Part shown: in pieces, positions 26,526 to 36,012 of the stretch
How positions within the stretch are numbered: position 1 is the stretch's first letter
How the letters are laid out: each line of letters begins with the position of its first letter
Assembly (NCBI RefSeq): GCF_049562855.1
Contig: NZ_CP186925.1
Coordinates: forward strand, 2,108,001 to 2,172,000
Source of the DNA: Ruminococcus_C callidus
GTDB lineage: Bacteria; Bacillota; Clostridia; Oscillospirales; Ruminococcaceae
Direction of reading: 5' to 3'
Length of the DNA: 64,000 nt
Translations under genes and position numbers: made by a program
Notes under the pieces: generated by a model
Seen by the model: the letters and a program-made list of their open reading frames with translations, nothing else
Told to the model about the DNA's origin: nothing
The model's database searches: none

Positions 26526-27467
26526 ATGCAATACTTACCAGAAGGCAGCCGGCTGCACACGCCGGAAAATCAAGCTGCACTCCGCAGCGTTGCGTCCATG
26601 GAGCGTGCCATGCACGCCGGAACCATTTTAGAAGCCCGTGCCGTCCTCTGCGACAGCGGGCACAATCTCACCGTACAGCTGCCCTGTATGCGGGGCTGGA
26701 TCCCCAGAGAAGAAGGAGCCATGGGCATCACAGACGGCACCACCAAGGACATCGCTCTGATCGCCCGTGCCGGAAAGCCCGTTTGTTTCCGGATCCTCCG
26801 CATCAGTCAGGACGAAACCGGTGCTCCTGTGGCGATCCTGTCCCGCCGTGCCGTACAGGAAGAATGCTGGGAGCAGTACCTCTCCCGCCGCCGCGTAGGG
26901 GATATTCTGCCCGCCACGGTAACACATCTGGAAAAGTTCGGGGCGTTTGTGGACATTGGCTGCGGGATCCCGTCCCTGCTCCCGATCGACACCATTTCTG
27001 TGTCCCGCATCTCCCACCCCCGCGACCGGTTTGTCATCGGGCAGAAAATCCGTGCGGTGGTACGGCAGACAGAACCGCACCGCATTCACCTGACGCATCG
27101 GGAACTGCTGGGAACATGGGAGGAAAATGCTGCCGCTTTCTCTGCTGGTCAGACTGTCGCCGGCATCATTCGTTCGGTGGAAAGCTACGGCGTTTTTGTG
27201 GAACTGGCACCCAACCTTGCCGGACTGGCGGAGCCCTGCGAAGATGCTGTTGCCGGACAGTGTGCCAGCGTCTATATCAAGGCGATCCTGCCGGAAAAAA
27301 TGAAGGTGAAACTGATTCTGATCGACACATTTGCCCAGACTGACCCGCCGCAGCCGCCCCGTTATTTCGTGCCGGAAAGTCAGACACATCTGGACTACTG
27401 GCGGTACACGCCGGATTCTTCTCCCCGCATTATCGAAACGGATTTCCGTTTTCCCAACAGTATCTGA
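26526..27467 (+). CDS. S1 RNA-binding domain protein
   Basis: 313 aa. It looks like a short relative of ribosomal protein S1 with at least two S1 domains: one near residues 120-195 (VGDILPATVTHLEKFGAFVDIG) and one near 215-275 (AGQTVAGIIRSVESYGVFVEL). The N-terminal 100 residues form a third, weaker OB-type unit. Such proteins bind RNA or the ribosome; this one is too short to be a full S1. The ATG at 26526 follows CAGGAGGT; the frame extends upstream but has no better site. A terminator follows. Confidence 0.8.
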   Translation: MQYLPEGSRLHTPENQAALRSVASMERAMHAGTILEARAVLCDSGHNLTVQLPCMRGWIPREEGAMGITDGTTKDIALIARAGKPVCFRILRISQDETGAPVAILSRRAVQEECWEQYLSRRRVGDILPATVTHLEKFGAFVDIGCGIPSLLPIDTISVSRISHPRDRFVIGQKIRAVVRQTEPHRIHLTHRELLGTWEENAAAFSAGQTVAGIIRSVESYGVFVELAPNLAGLAEPCEDAVAGQCASVYIKAILPEKMKVKLILIDTFAQTDPPQPPRYFVPESQTHLDYWRYTPDSSPRIIETDFRFPNSI

Positions 27468-27475
27468 AAATCAAA

Positions 27476-27512
27476 AAGCACGCAATTTTCGTTAGAAACT
27501 GCGTGCTTTTTT
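27476..27512 (+). terminator. Terminator after the S1-domain gene
   Basis: AAAAGCACGCA pairs with TGCGTGCTTTTTT across a 14-base loop. It runs into a family A-like end (TGTGCGGTGTTGCC, 27511-27524). Confidence 0.75.
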
Positions 27513-27538
27513 GTGCGGTGTTGCCTTTGCTTTTCTCC

Positions 27539-27814
27539 TTATTCTTCCGATTCTGCAAACGCTTTCTCCCGCTGTTCCATTTGCTGTGCGATCACTTCCT
27601 GCTGCACTTTGGAGGTCTTTTTGATGTGGTCGCCGATGATTTCCGAGATGTCCGAAACTGTAATAAAGGCACTGCCGTCATACTTTTCCACGATTCGCCG
27701 CAGTTCCATGAGTTCCAGTCGAGTAATCACGCAGTACATCATATCTTTTTTACCGCTGATGAGTCCATGTGCGTCCAGAATGGTCATAGTACGCCCCAGC
27801 TTTTCATAGGGCAA
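27539..27814 (-). pseudogene. YitT/DUF2179-type protein, C-terminal remnant
   Basis: About 85 residues match the DUF2179 C-terminal domain of YitT-family membrane proteins: GRTMTILDAHG, KDMMYCVITRLELMELR, then DGSAFITVSDISEIIG. The N-terminal membrane half is absent. The open frame runs back into the 33-bp family A palindrome at 27810-27842, so the gene was cut there. It has no ribosome site of its own and is unlikely to be made. Confidence 0.7.
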
Positions 27815-27842
27815 TACCGCACAATCTTTGTGCGGTATTGCC
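27810..27842. repeat. Family A minimal palindrome (33 bp)
   Basis: The two element ends, GGCAATACCGCACAA and TTTGTGCGGTATTGCC, lie back to back with almost nothing between. It marks the break in the yitT-like gene. Confidence 0.75.
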
Positions 27843-27971
27843 TATATCATATTTTAAAGATAAATGCAACTGCACCAATTCCGTAAGCTGTGCATACAGT
27901 GAAATGGAACAGGAACGACAGCCCTGTACAAAAACATTGTACAGGGTATCCACAGAAAGAGGTGTCGAATT

Positions 27972-28709
27972 ATGCCAAAAGTTTTTCTGAGCCCTTCCAC
28001 GCAGGAGTGGAACCCCTATATTGACGGCGGCAACGAGGAACAGTACATGAATCTCATTGCCGACCGCATGGAACCCTATCTCCGTTCCAGCGGCATCACC
28101 TATGTCCGCAACGACCCCGACCGGAATGTTGCCGGAGCCATTGCAGATTCCAACGCCGGCGATTTCGACGTACACCTTGCCATTCACAGCAACGCCGCAC
28201 CGGAATCCATGGCAGGCATGCTGCGGGGCATTGATGTGTACTATTCCCCCTACGACAAATACAGCGAAACTCTCGCGGTCATCATTGCCAACAACTTTAT
28301 GAGCATCTATCCCCTGCCGGACAAATGCTCCGCAAAACCCACGACCACGCTGGGAGAAGTGACACAGACCAAAGCTCCGGCAGTGCTGTGCGAGATCGGC
28401 TACCACGACAATCGGGAAGATGCGGACTGGATCCGGAACAATCTGACGGCAATTGCAGTCAGCCTGACCCAGTCCCTCTGCGATTACTTCGGCATTCCGC
28501 TGATCGAAGCGGGACCGGTTTTCCGCGGCACCGTTGTCACTGACGGCAGCAATCTGAATCTGCGGCAGTTTCCCTCCACACAGGGAGCCGTGATCGGTTC
28601 CATTCCCAACGGCAGCGTTCTCACGGTGTACAGCCGTTCCAACGGCTGGGACGTGGTTTCTTACCGCGGCACCGTGGGTTATGCCAGCAGCGAATTTATT
28701 GTGATTTAG
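27972..28709 (+). CDS. N-acetylmuramoyl-L-alanine amidase with SH3 domain
   Basis: 245 aa. An Amidase_3 domain (about 1-175) cuts the bond between muramic acid and the stem peptide; zinc ligands are likely in FLSPSTQEWN, the glutamate of GGNEEQYMN, HLAIHSNA and CEIGYHDN. A bacterial SH3 domain (about 182-245, DGSNLNLRQFPSTQGAVIG) follows and probably binds wall. No signal peptide is seen, as in CwlC-type enzymes that act in the mother cell. The start follows a GAAAGAGGTG site. Spore or mother-cell lysis is only a guess. Confidence 0.85.
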   Translation: MPKVFLSPSTQEWNPYIDGGNEEQYMNLIADRMEPYLRSSGITYVRNDPDRNVAGAIADSNAGDFDVHLAIHSNAAPESMAGMLRGIDVYYSPYDKYSETLAVIIANNFMSIYPLPDKCSAKPTTTLGEVTQTKAPAVLCEIGYHDNREDADWIRNNLTAIAVSLTQSLCDYFGIPLIEAGPVFRGTVVTDGSNLNLRQFPSTQGAVIGSIPNGSVLTVYSRSNGWDVVSYRGTVGYASSEFIVI

Positions 28710-28719
28710 GGCAATACCC

Positions 28720-28748
28720 TTGCAATTTTTTCAAATTTCCGGTATAAT
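28720..28748 (+). promoter_or_regulatory. Promoter of nadE
   Basis: TTGCAA, 17 bases, TATAAT. The -35 box follows directly on a sequence GGGCAATACCC that resembles a family A end, so an insertion may have helped shape this promoter. Confidence 0.6.
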
Positions 28749-28780
28749 AAAGGAAACACTGAAATCAAGGAGCGATTGCC

Positions 28781-30715
28781 ATGAAAGACGGATTTTTGAA
28801 AATTGCCTGTGTCACACCGCCGCTGCGGGTGGCAGACTGTGCCTATAATGCCGAACAAATCATTGCCCACGCCAGAGAAGCCGCTGCTGCCGGTGCAAAA
28901 CTGGCGGCTTTTCCGGAACTCTGCCTGACCGGATACACCTGCGGCGACCTGTTTCTACAGGAGCCCCTGCTCCGCGGAGCAGAGGACGGACTGATGCAAA
29001 TTTTACAGGAAACCGCTGACCTGTCCATGCTGCTGGTGATAGGGCTGCCCTATGTCTGCGGCGGTGCCCTGTACAACTGTGCCGCAGTCTGCTATGCCGG
29101 AAAGATACTGGGCATGGTGCCCAAGCAGAATCTGCCCAACTACAGTGAATTCTACGAAGTCCGGCACTTCACCGCCGGACCGGACGCAGAAGCTGTTCCA
29201 CAGCAGCAGTCCCTGCACCATCATACCGGATACACCTTTCCCTTTGGGGCAAAGCTGCTGTTCAGCTGTGCAGAAATGCCGGACTTTACGTTCGGCGTGG
29301 AAATTTGTGAAGATGTCTGGGTAGGCGATACGCCGTCTGTTGCAATGGCAAAAGCTGGTGCAACTCTGATCGTCAACCTGTCGTGCAGCGACGAGATCAT
29401 TGGCAAGGAAGATTACCGCCGCACCATTCTCAAGGCGAAATCCGGCAGCCTGCTGTGTGCCTATGCCTACGCCGATGCCGGCTTCGGAGAATCCACACAG
29501 GATATGGTCTTCGCCGGACACGATCTGATTCTGGAAAACGGTTCTGTTCTGGCGGAATCCAAGCTGTTTGCACAGGGCATTCTCTACGGAGATATTGACG
29601 TGCAGCGGCTCGCCGGAGAACGCCGCCGTTCCAACACCTTCCAGTCAGAACCCTTTGGAACACCGGCTGTGAAATTCTCCATGCCGCTGACAGAAACCGT
29701 GCTGCAACGCTATGTGGACGCTGCCCCCTTTGTCCCCAGCGGCACCGATGAACTGACACAGCGTTGTGAAAAGATCCTCACCTTACAGGCAATGGGGCTT
29801 GCCACACGGCTGCGGCATATCGGCTGTAAAACAGCTGTGGTGGGGCTTTCCGGCGGACTGGATTCCACGCTGGCTCTGATCGTCATGGTACACGCGTTCC
29901 GCATCTGCGGGCTGGATCCTGCCGGCATGCTGGCTGTGACGATGCCCTGTTTCGGTACCACAGACCGCACCTACCAGAATGCCTGCCGGCTGGCGGAAGC
30001 CTATGGGGCAACCCTGCGGGAAGTGCCGATTCAGAACAGCGTCCGGCAGCACTTCGCCGATATTGGACACGACGAATCCGTCCACGATGTCACATATGAA
30101 AATTCGCAGGCACGGGAACGGACACAGGTACTAATGGACATGGCAAACCAGGCTGGCGGCATTGTGATCGGTACCGGCGACCTGTCGGAGCTGGCTCTGG
30201 GCTGGGCGACCTATAACGGCGACCACATGAGCATGTACGCGGTAAATGCTTCCATTCCGAAAACGCTGGTACGCTATCTGGTAGCACATGAAGCTGCCCA
30301 GACAGAGCCGGCTCTGAGTGCGGTGCTGCGGGACGTACTGGATACGCCGGTCAGTCCGGAACTGCTGCCGCCGGAACAGGACGGCACCATTGCCCAGAAA
30401 ACCGAGGAGCTGGTAGGACCATATGCTCTCCACGACTTTTTCCTGTACTACGTGCTGCGTCTGGGATTTGCTCCCCATAAGATCTACCGGCTGGCAAAGC
30501 TGGCTTTTGCCGGCACATATGACAACGCCACCATTCTGAAATGGCTGAAAAAATTCTACTGGCGGTTCTTCTCCCAGCAGTTCAAACGCAGTTGTCTGCC
30601 AGACGGTCCCAAGGTGGGCAGCGTAACGCTCTCCCCCAGAGGAGATTGGCGAATGCCCAGTGATGCCTGCGTGACATTGTGGCAGAAAGGCCTGGAGAAT
30701 ATTCCGGAAGAATAA
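28781..30715 (+). CDS. nadE: Glutamine-dependent NAD(+) synthase
   Basis: 644 aa. It converts deamido-NAD to NAD using ATP and glutamine. The N-terminal CN-hydrolase domain (about 1-270) makes ammonia; the Cys nucleophile lies in GVEICEDVW, the Glu in FPELCLTGY and the Lys in PKQNLPNY. The C-terminal synthetase domain (about 320-640) has the P-loop VVGLSGGLDSTLAL and GTGDLSELALGW. The ATG follows AAGGAGCG. It has its own promoter and stands alone; a family A element begins 8 bp after its stop. Confidence 0.95.
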   Translation: MKDGFLKIACVTPPLRVADCAYNAEQIIAHAREAAAAGAKLAAFPELCLTGYTCGDLFLQEPLLRGAEDGLMQILQETADLSMLLVIGLPYVCGGALYNCAAVCYAGKILGMVPKQNLPNYSEFYEVRHFTAGPDAEAVPQQQSLHHHTGYTFPFGAKLLFSCAEMPDFTFGVEICEDVWVGDTPSVAMAKAGATLIVNLSCSDEIIGKEDYRRTILKAKSGSLLCAYAYADAGFGESTQDMVFAGHDLILENGSVLAESKLFAQGILYGDIDVQRLAGERRRSNTFQSEPFGTPAVKFSMPLTETVLQRYVDAAPFVPSGTDELTQRCEKILTLQAMGLATRLRHIGCKTAVVGLSGGLDSTLALIVMVHAFRICGLDPAGMLAVTMPCFGTTDRTYQNACRLAEAYGATLREVPIQNSVRQHFADIGHDESVHDVTYENSQARERTQVLMDMANQAGGIVIGTGDLSELALGWATYNGDHMSMYAVNASIPKTLVRYLVAHEAAQTEPALSAVLRDVLDTPVSPELLPPEQDGTIAQKTEELVGPYALHDFFLYYVLRLGFAPHKIYRLAKLAFAGTYDNATILKWLKKFYWRFFSQQFKRSCLPDGPKVGSVTLSPRGDWRMPSDACVTLWQKGLENIPEE

Positions 30716-30722
30716 CGATTAA

Positions 30723-30894
30723 GGCAATACCGCACAAAGAGCGTCTGGCGACTTTGCACGCCATCTGCTTGCAAATTTCCCGTCATATTTCACAAAAATG
30801 CTCGTGAATACATCAAGTATTCACTCCGCTTTTTGTTTCATCTGACGAAAAATTTGACGACGCATCTGTCGCACAATCTTTGTGCGGTATTGCC
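30723..30894 (-). mobile_element. Family A MITE-like element, 172 bp
   Basis: Same ends as the 335-bp copies, in reverse orientation and with the middle deleted. The duplication TTAA flanks both sides (30719-30722 and 30895-30898). It starts just after the nadE stop. Confidence 0.85.
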
Positions 30895-30908
30895 TTAAAA
30901 TACAGAAA

Positions 30909-30951
30909 AAAACAGCGGGTACCCGATTCGAAAACGGGTATCCGCTGTTTT
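30909..30951. terminator. Bidirectional terminator between nadE and the PAP2 gene
   Basis: AAAACAGCGGGTACCCG pairs with CGGGTATCCGCTGTTTT, 9-base loop, A/T runs on both sides. Confidence 0.8.
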
Positions 30952-30976
30952 ATTCGAAAATGAAAAAGCGTTCAGT

Positions 30977-31552
30977 TTATGCCCCAACCCAGGTACGCAC
31001 TGCTTCCGGCAGCCAGCTGATGCGAAGCAGCAGCGGCATCACTGCCAAGGCTGCCAATCCGAACAGCACTCCCAGCACTGCACCGCACAGCACATCTGAC
31101 GGATAGTGCACACCCAGATACATACGGGAAAAAGCGATGAGCACAGCAATTGTCAGTGCCGCAACACCTACCCACAGGGGCAGCATTGCCAGAAACACAG
31201 TCGCTACTGCAAACGAGCTGGACGTATGACCAGAGGGAAATGAAAAATCGTGAGGTTTCCGAATTAGGAATTGCAGGCTTGGAATCTTGTCAAACGGTCT
31301 GGCACGCTCCACCAGATTTTTCAAGAAAGCATTGCAGACCAATGCAGAAAACACCAGTGACAGCAACGCCGTCAGAGAAGCACGCCTTGTCTGCTGGCGA
31401 AACAGCAGGCAGGCACACGCCGTCAGCCAGAGGATTCCACCGTTTCCCAAAAATGTTGCCGTTTTCATCGCCGCTGTCAGCCATGCACGCCGCAGCCGTT
31501 CCTGAAACCACAGCAGCGTCTGCTGTTCCCAGTGCTGTATCCGATGCCGCAT
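30977..31552 (-). CDS. PAP2-family membrane phosphatase
   Basis: 191 aa. About five or six membrane helices. The acid phosphatase signature is present: KPHDFSFPSGHTSSSFA (SGH motif) and SRMYLGVHYPSDVLCG (R-x5-H-x3-D), with a K-x6-RP-like part LVERARPFDKIP. Such enzymes act on undecaprenyl pyrophosphate or phosphatidylglycerol phosphate; the substrate is not given by the sequence. I chose the ATG at 31552, 8 bases after AGGAG, over a GTG nine bases further up. Confidence 0.85.
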   Translation of the reverse strand: MRHRIQHWEQQTLLWFQERLRRAWLTAAMKTATFLGNGGILWLTACACLLFRQQTRRASLTALLSLVFSALVCNAFLKNLVERARPFDKIPSLQFLIRKPHDFSFPSGHTSSSFAVATVFLAMLPLWVGVAALTIAVLIAFSRMYLGVHYPSDVLCGAVLGVLFGLAALAVMPLLLRISWLPEAVRTWVGA

Positions 31553-31584
31553 ACGCCTCACTCCTATCGTTGATTCTGCCTATA

Positions 31585-31919
31585 GGCAATACCGCACAAA
31601 GATTGTGCGACAGATGCGTCGTCAAATTTTTCGTCAGATGAAACAAAAAGCGGAGTGAATACTTGCTGTATTCACGAGCATTTTTGTGAAATATGAGAGT
31701 CTGTTTCGTATCTGACGTATGCAGATTGCGTCGTCAGATTTTTTGAGAGATGAAGGGGAAAACGGAGAAAATCCTTTGTGGATTTTCGAGTATTTTCCCG
31801 AAATATCTCGGAAAATATGCACGCAAGATACGTGCGGGAAGATACGAAACAGGCTCTGAAGGGAAATTTGCAAGCAGATGGCGTGCAAAGTCGCCAGACG
31901 CTCTTTGTGTGGTATTGCC
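31585..31919 (+). mobile_element. Family A MITE-like element, 335 bp
   Basis: Nearly identical to 21170-21504 (I counted only a handful of base changes). TATA duplication on both sides. It lies in the gap upstream of the PAP2 gene. Confidence 0.85.
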
Positions 31920-32127
31920 TATAGTATAGCACACCACGGCGGGAAAAGCAAGCCTTTTTCCACTTCCTTTTTCTGTTTTCATCATTTTTTCACATAGCTT
32001 TACAAAAATCCTCTGCGGAGAGCCAAGGCATTATTTTTTTCAATAATCTTTTCAGAACATTCTTATATTGCCGTGAAGGACAATCTCTATGTGCATAAAT
32101 TTTTCTGGAAATGTACAGAAAGGACTA

Positions 32128-32156
32128 TTGACATTGCACAATACTTGTGATATAAT
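32128..32156 (+). promoter_or_regulatory. Consensus promoter of the GH26 gene
   Basis: TTGACA, 17 bases, TATAAT: a perfect sigma-A match. It leaves a leader of about 130 bases before the ATG at 32297. Confidence 0.85.
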
Positions 32157-32296
32157 AAGCATTAAACGTGGACAGTCGCATCGCTGGGCGGCTCCGAATC
32201 TGTACTTTATCACTATGAAAACATAAAAAGAAAATGCACTGCGGCAGCAATGAAACCAGCGTTCTTGCTGAACGCAGCAGAATGGAGATCAGATTT

Positions 32297-34837
32297 ATGA
32301 AGAAAAACCTCAAAAGAGCACTGACTACCGCAGTTGCCGGCGTAATGTCTGTCAACTGTCTGGCACTGTCCAGTGTTCTGCAAGCTGGTGCAGCAGCTAC
32401 CAAGTACGAATTTGAAAGCGGTAAGCTCACCGGTGACGCGGAAGTAAAAACCGATGACGGCAACGCTTCCGGCGGCAGCTATGTCTTTCTGAAAACCGGC
32501 GGTGATGAAATTTCTCTCACTGTTCCGTCAGAAAAAACCGGTATGTACACGGTAAAGGTAAGCTATTCTGCTCCTTATGGCGACAAGATCCAGAACCTGT
32601 ATGTCAACGGTGTCGATCAGGGACAGTGCAGCTTTGCATCTACCGCAGAAGGCGTGTGGAAAGAACTGGATCTGGGTACTGTCAAGCTGACTGCCGGTGA
32701 CAACACCATTGCTATTAAGGGCAGCTGGGGCTGGACCAACTTCGACTATCTCACTGTAGAAGAAGCTACTCTGCCGGACATCACCGCAAGTGACACCACC
32801 TGCAGCGATCCGGCGGCAACCAAAGAAGCGGACAGCCTGATGAAGTATCTGTCCAGCGTCTACGGAAAGCACATCATTTCCGGACAGCAGGAAATTTACA
32901 AGTATGGCCCCCACGATTTTGAATATGAGTTCAAGTACATCAACGACACCACCGGTAAATATCCGGCAATCCGCGGCTTTGACTATCTGAACTGCAACCC
33001 GCTGTACGGCAGCGAAGACGGCACTACAGACCGCATCATTCAGTGGGTCAACAACAACCCCTATTCGGAAAATCAGGGTATCGCAACCTCTTCCTGGCAC
33101 ATCACTGTACCGAAGGATTTCTCCAGCTACAACATCGGCGATAAGGTAGACTGGGCAAATGCGACCTATGTTCCGAAGGAAACCGACTTTGAGCCGTCCA
33201 AGATTCTGGAAGAAGGCACAAAGGAACGGGAATACTATATGCTCTGCCTGAAAGGTCTGGCAGCAGAATTGCAGAAATTGCAGGACGCAAACGTTCCGCT
33301 GATCTTCCGTCCGCTGCATGAAGCAGAAGGCGGCGGCGGTGAAACCGGTTCCTGGTTCTGGTGGGGCAAGGAAGGCTCCGCTGTTTACAAGGAACTGTGG
33401 ATCCTCACCTATGAAACCCTGACCGAACAGTACGGTCTGCACAACCTGATCTGGGAGTGGAACAGTTATGCATATGACACTTCCGCAAACTGGTATCCGG
33501 GCGATGAATATGTAGACATCGTGGCTTATGACAAGTACAACTGCACAGACTGGTCTACCGGCAGTGCAGTTCTGACACATAATGACAGTGCCATCAGCAG
33601 TACCTTCTACTCCATTATGCAGAAGTACAACTGCAAGAAGATGGTAGCTATGGCTGAAAACGACAGCATTCCGACGCTGAACAATCTGGTATCGGAAAAG
33701 GCTGGCTGGCTGTATTTCTGCCCGTGGTATGACGGCGGCAGCGAAAGCACCAACTTCCTGACAAATGAACTGTTCAACAAAAAGGACGACCTGAAGGAAA
33801 TGTACACCAGTGACTACTGCATTACACTGGACGAACTGCCGACCGACCTGTACGGCAATGGTCAGCAGGGCACCGGCACCAAGCCCAGCCACACCACACA
33901 GCCTACTACCACAACTACCGTACCGGAAGGCAAGGGAGAAGCTGCAAAGATCGTGGCTGACAGCGGCAATTACAACATTTCATTCAAACAGTCCATTGGT
34001 AACAGCGTGGATCTGACATTCGATCTGAGCGATGACGTTTCAAAAGCAAACGGCTGCATCGGTATTTCTGCTAATGTAGACGGCGTGGATTACTGGCTGA
34101 ACTACAAATGGGATCTGGACTCCACTGACGAGGTCACTGCAAAACTGGACAAACCGTATAATATCACCTACAACAACGGCAAGGACGAAGTTACTGATGC
34201 CGACATGATCAAGAAGATCTCCGATGAAGCAATCAAGCAGAAGAATGCACAAGTACAGATCTGGTGGGTCGCTAATGGTGCTGGCGATACGTTGGAATCC
34301 TCCAACGTCAAGCTGACTGGAGCATATCTTCCAAAAAGCAGCAGCACTTCTACAGAGTCCTCTGGAACAACTACTACAGTTTCTTCTGAAGAAACCACAA
34401 CAGAGGCAACAACTGTTTCTGATACAGAAACAACTACCGTAACAGAAGCAACAACTGTTTCCGATGCAGAAACAACTGTTGCCGATACAGAAACCACAGT
34501 CGTAACCACCGAATCCGATACTGATGTTTCCTCGGATACGACAGCTGTTTCCACTGATGAAACCACAACAACTGCGGCTTCTACCACAGCCAGCAACAGC
34601 GGCGAAGTTCCGGTTATCGGTGCATCGCTCTACGGCGACGTCAATCTGGACGGCAAGGTAGACATTACAGATGCGGTTCTGCTGAACAAGAAGGCAGCTG
34701 GTCAGGTAGACCTGAACGCACAGGCTACTGCAAACGCAGACTGCATGTTCAACGGCGAGATCAACGGCGATGATGCAACTACATTGCTCCAGTTCCTGGT
34801 ACAGCTGATAAGTTCTCTGCCGGTAAATCCTCAGTAA
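32297..34837 (+). CDS. Dockerin-bearing GH26 beta-mannanase
   Basis: 846 aa from the ATG at 32297 (GGAG nearby). Parts in order: signal peptide (about 1-33), CBM35-like module (about 35-160, YEFESGKLTG to SWGWTNFDYLTVEE), GH26 catalytic domain (about 170-515) with acid/base Glu in IFRPLHEAEG, the IWEWNS segment and nucleophile Glu in MAENDSIP, a short Thr-rich linker, an unknown beta-rich module (about 540-690), a long Thr/Ser/Glu linker, and a type I dockerin (GDVNLDGKVDITDAVLL, NGEINGDDATTLLQFL). It should cut beta-1,4-mannan and attach to a cellulosome scaffold. Secreted. Confidence 0.9.
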   Translation: MKKNLKRALTTAVAGVMSVNCLALSSVLQAGAAATKYEFESGKLTGDAEVKTDDGNASGGSYVFLKTGGDEISLTVPSEKTGMYTVKVSYSAPYGDKIQNLYVNGVDQGQCSFASTAEGVWKELDLGTVKLTAGDNTIAIKGSWGWTNFDYLTVEEATLPDITASDTTCSDPAATKEADSLMKYLSSVYGKHIISGQQEIYKYGPHDFEYEFKYINDTTGKYPAIRGFDYLNCNPLYGSEDGTTDRIIQWVNNNPYSENQGIATSSWHITVPKDFSSYNIGDKVDWANATYVPKETDFEPSKILEEGTKEREYYMLCLKGLAAELQKLQDANVPLIFRPLHEAEGGGGETGSWFWWGKEGSAVYKELWILTYETLTEQYGLHNLIWEWNSYAYDTSANWYPGDEYVDIVAYDKYNCTDWSTGSAVLTHNDSAISSTFYSIMQKYNCKKMVAMAENDSIPTLNNLVSEKAGWLYFCPWYDGGSESTNFLTNELFNKKDDLKEMYTSDYCITLDELPTDLYGNGQQGTGTKPSHTTQPTTTTTVPEGKGEAAKIVADSGNYNISFKQSIGNSVDLTFDLSDDVSKANGCIGISANVDGVDYWLNYKWDLDSTDEVTAKLDKPYNITYNNGKDEVTDADMIKKISDEAIKQKNAQVQIWWVANGAGDTLESSNVKLTGAYLPKSSSTSTESSGTTTTVSSEETTTEATTVSDTETTTVTEATTVSDAETTVADTETTVVTTESDTDVSSDTTAVSTDETTTTAASTTASNSGEVPVIGASLYGDVNLDGKVDITDAVLLNKKAAGQVDLNAQATANADCMFNGEINGDDATTLLQFLVQLISSLPVNPQ

Positions 34838-34874
34838 TGCCATTTTGATATTTTCTACACTCCTATTATAAAGG

Positions 34875-34913
34875 AAAAGGATTGTCCCATTGCAGGGCAG
34901 TCCTTTTCTTTTT
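34875..34913 (+). terminator. Terminator of the GH26 gene
   Basis: AAAAGGATTGTCCC pairs with GGGCAGTCCTTTT, then CTTTTT. Confidence 0.75.
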
Positions 34914-34970
34914 GGTGTGTATACAAAAACGGGCTTGCAGCAATTGCCGCAGCCCGTTTGTTTTTATGTT

Positions 34971-35849
34971 TTAGTTCCGCCACTGCCGCCGATAAGCTCC
35001 GGCAGAAATCCCCTCTGTGGTACGGAAAATCCGATTGAAATAACTGGAATCGTGTATGCCGCACTCTTCTGCAATAGTGTCGATTTGCTTATCTGTAAAT
35101 CGCAGTTCGTTTTTGGCGTAGTTCATACGGCACTGGTTGATAAACTGCACGATCGTTACGCCGTACCGCCGTTTGAATCCACGCAGCATATAGTATTTGC
35201 TCACACTGAAACGCTTTCCCAGATCCTCCAGTGTGATTTTTTCTGCAAAGTGTTCTTCCAGATACTGATGAATTTGTTCCCATTTCTGGAGTGTTTCCCC
35301 CGAAGCATGCCCGCCGCGTTCCGGTTTTTTGGTCAGCAACAGCGTCATCAGCTGAGTCAGGCACTCGGATTCATACAGTTCATAATCCGGTGCTTCTTCT
35401 CTTGCAATAGATTCCAAACGCAGGAGCACAGGTTCTACCCAGTCTGCTGCACCGCCGAGAACAACTGAAACATTCCGCTGCCGAAAGACCTCGTATAAAT
35501 GTGGCATTACCTGTCCGTTCCAGTGTACCCAAAGGATTTTCCACGGTTCTCTGGCATCACAGCAATGAGAATAGGGTTGGTGGCAGTCCAGAAACGCCAC
35601 GTCCCCCTCTTGCAGGGCAAGAGTTTCCTCTCCGACGGTAACTGTTCCGCAGCCTTCTTCCACCAGAATCAGCAGGTACGAATCCAACGAATTCCGCCAG
35701 TTCTGACGCGGCTCTTTGCAGGTCATTTCTCCGATTTCCTGCACATACAGCAGAGCCTCCCGTGCCAATGCCGAGGGTGTCCGCAGGATTCTTCTGGATT
35801 CCATATACGCATTTTCCACGGTTTTTAAACCAGCTTCCTGTGTTTCCAT
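34971..35849 (-). CDS. AraC-family regulator with cupin sensor domain
   Basis: 292 aa. An N-terminal AraC-type cupin (about 45-130: GCGTVTVGEETLALQEGDV) probably binds a sugar. Two C-terminal helix-turn-helix units follow (about 190-290: ITLEDLGKRFSVSKYYMLRGF and IDTIAEECGIHDSSYFNRIF). It faces the GH26 gene on the other strand, with their ends converging, so control of mannan or fibre genes is possible but not shown. Own promoter at 35903-35931. Confidence 0.9.
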   Translation of the reverse strand: METQEAGLKTVENAYMESRRILRTPSALAREALLYVQEIGEMTCKEPRQNWRNSLDSYLLILVEEGCGTVTVGEETLALQEGDVAFLDCHQPYSHCCDAREPWKILWVHWNGQVMPHLYEVFRQRNVSVVLGGAADWVEPVLLRLESIAREEAPDYELYESECLTQLMTLLLTKKPERGGHASGETLQKWEQIHQYLEEHFAEKITLEDLGKRFSVSKYYMLRGFKRRYGVTIVQFINQCRMNYAKNELRFTDKQIDTIAEECGIHDSSYFNRIFRTTEGISAGAYRRQWRN

Positions 35850-35902
35850 ACTGAATCGACCCTTTCTTCCTCAAAAGTTGAAAAGCATTTGAATTCCATT
35901 AT

Positions 35903-35931
35903 ATTATACAAAATGCAAGCCGAAAATTCAA
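35903..35931 (-). promoter_or_regulatory. Promoter of the AraC gene
   Basis: Minus strand: TTGAAT, 17 bases, TATAAT. Confidence 0.6.
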
Positions 35932-36012
35932 GTATTTTTTGAAAATTTTCACAAAAGAAAAAGCATCAGAACCGCAAATCACTTTTGCAATTCCAATGCT
36001 TTTGGTTTCAGA

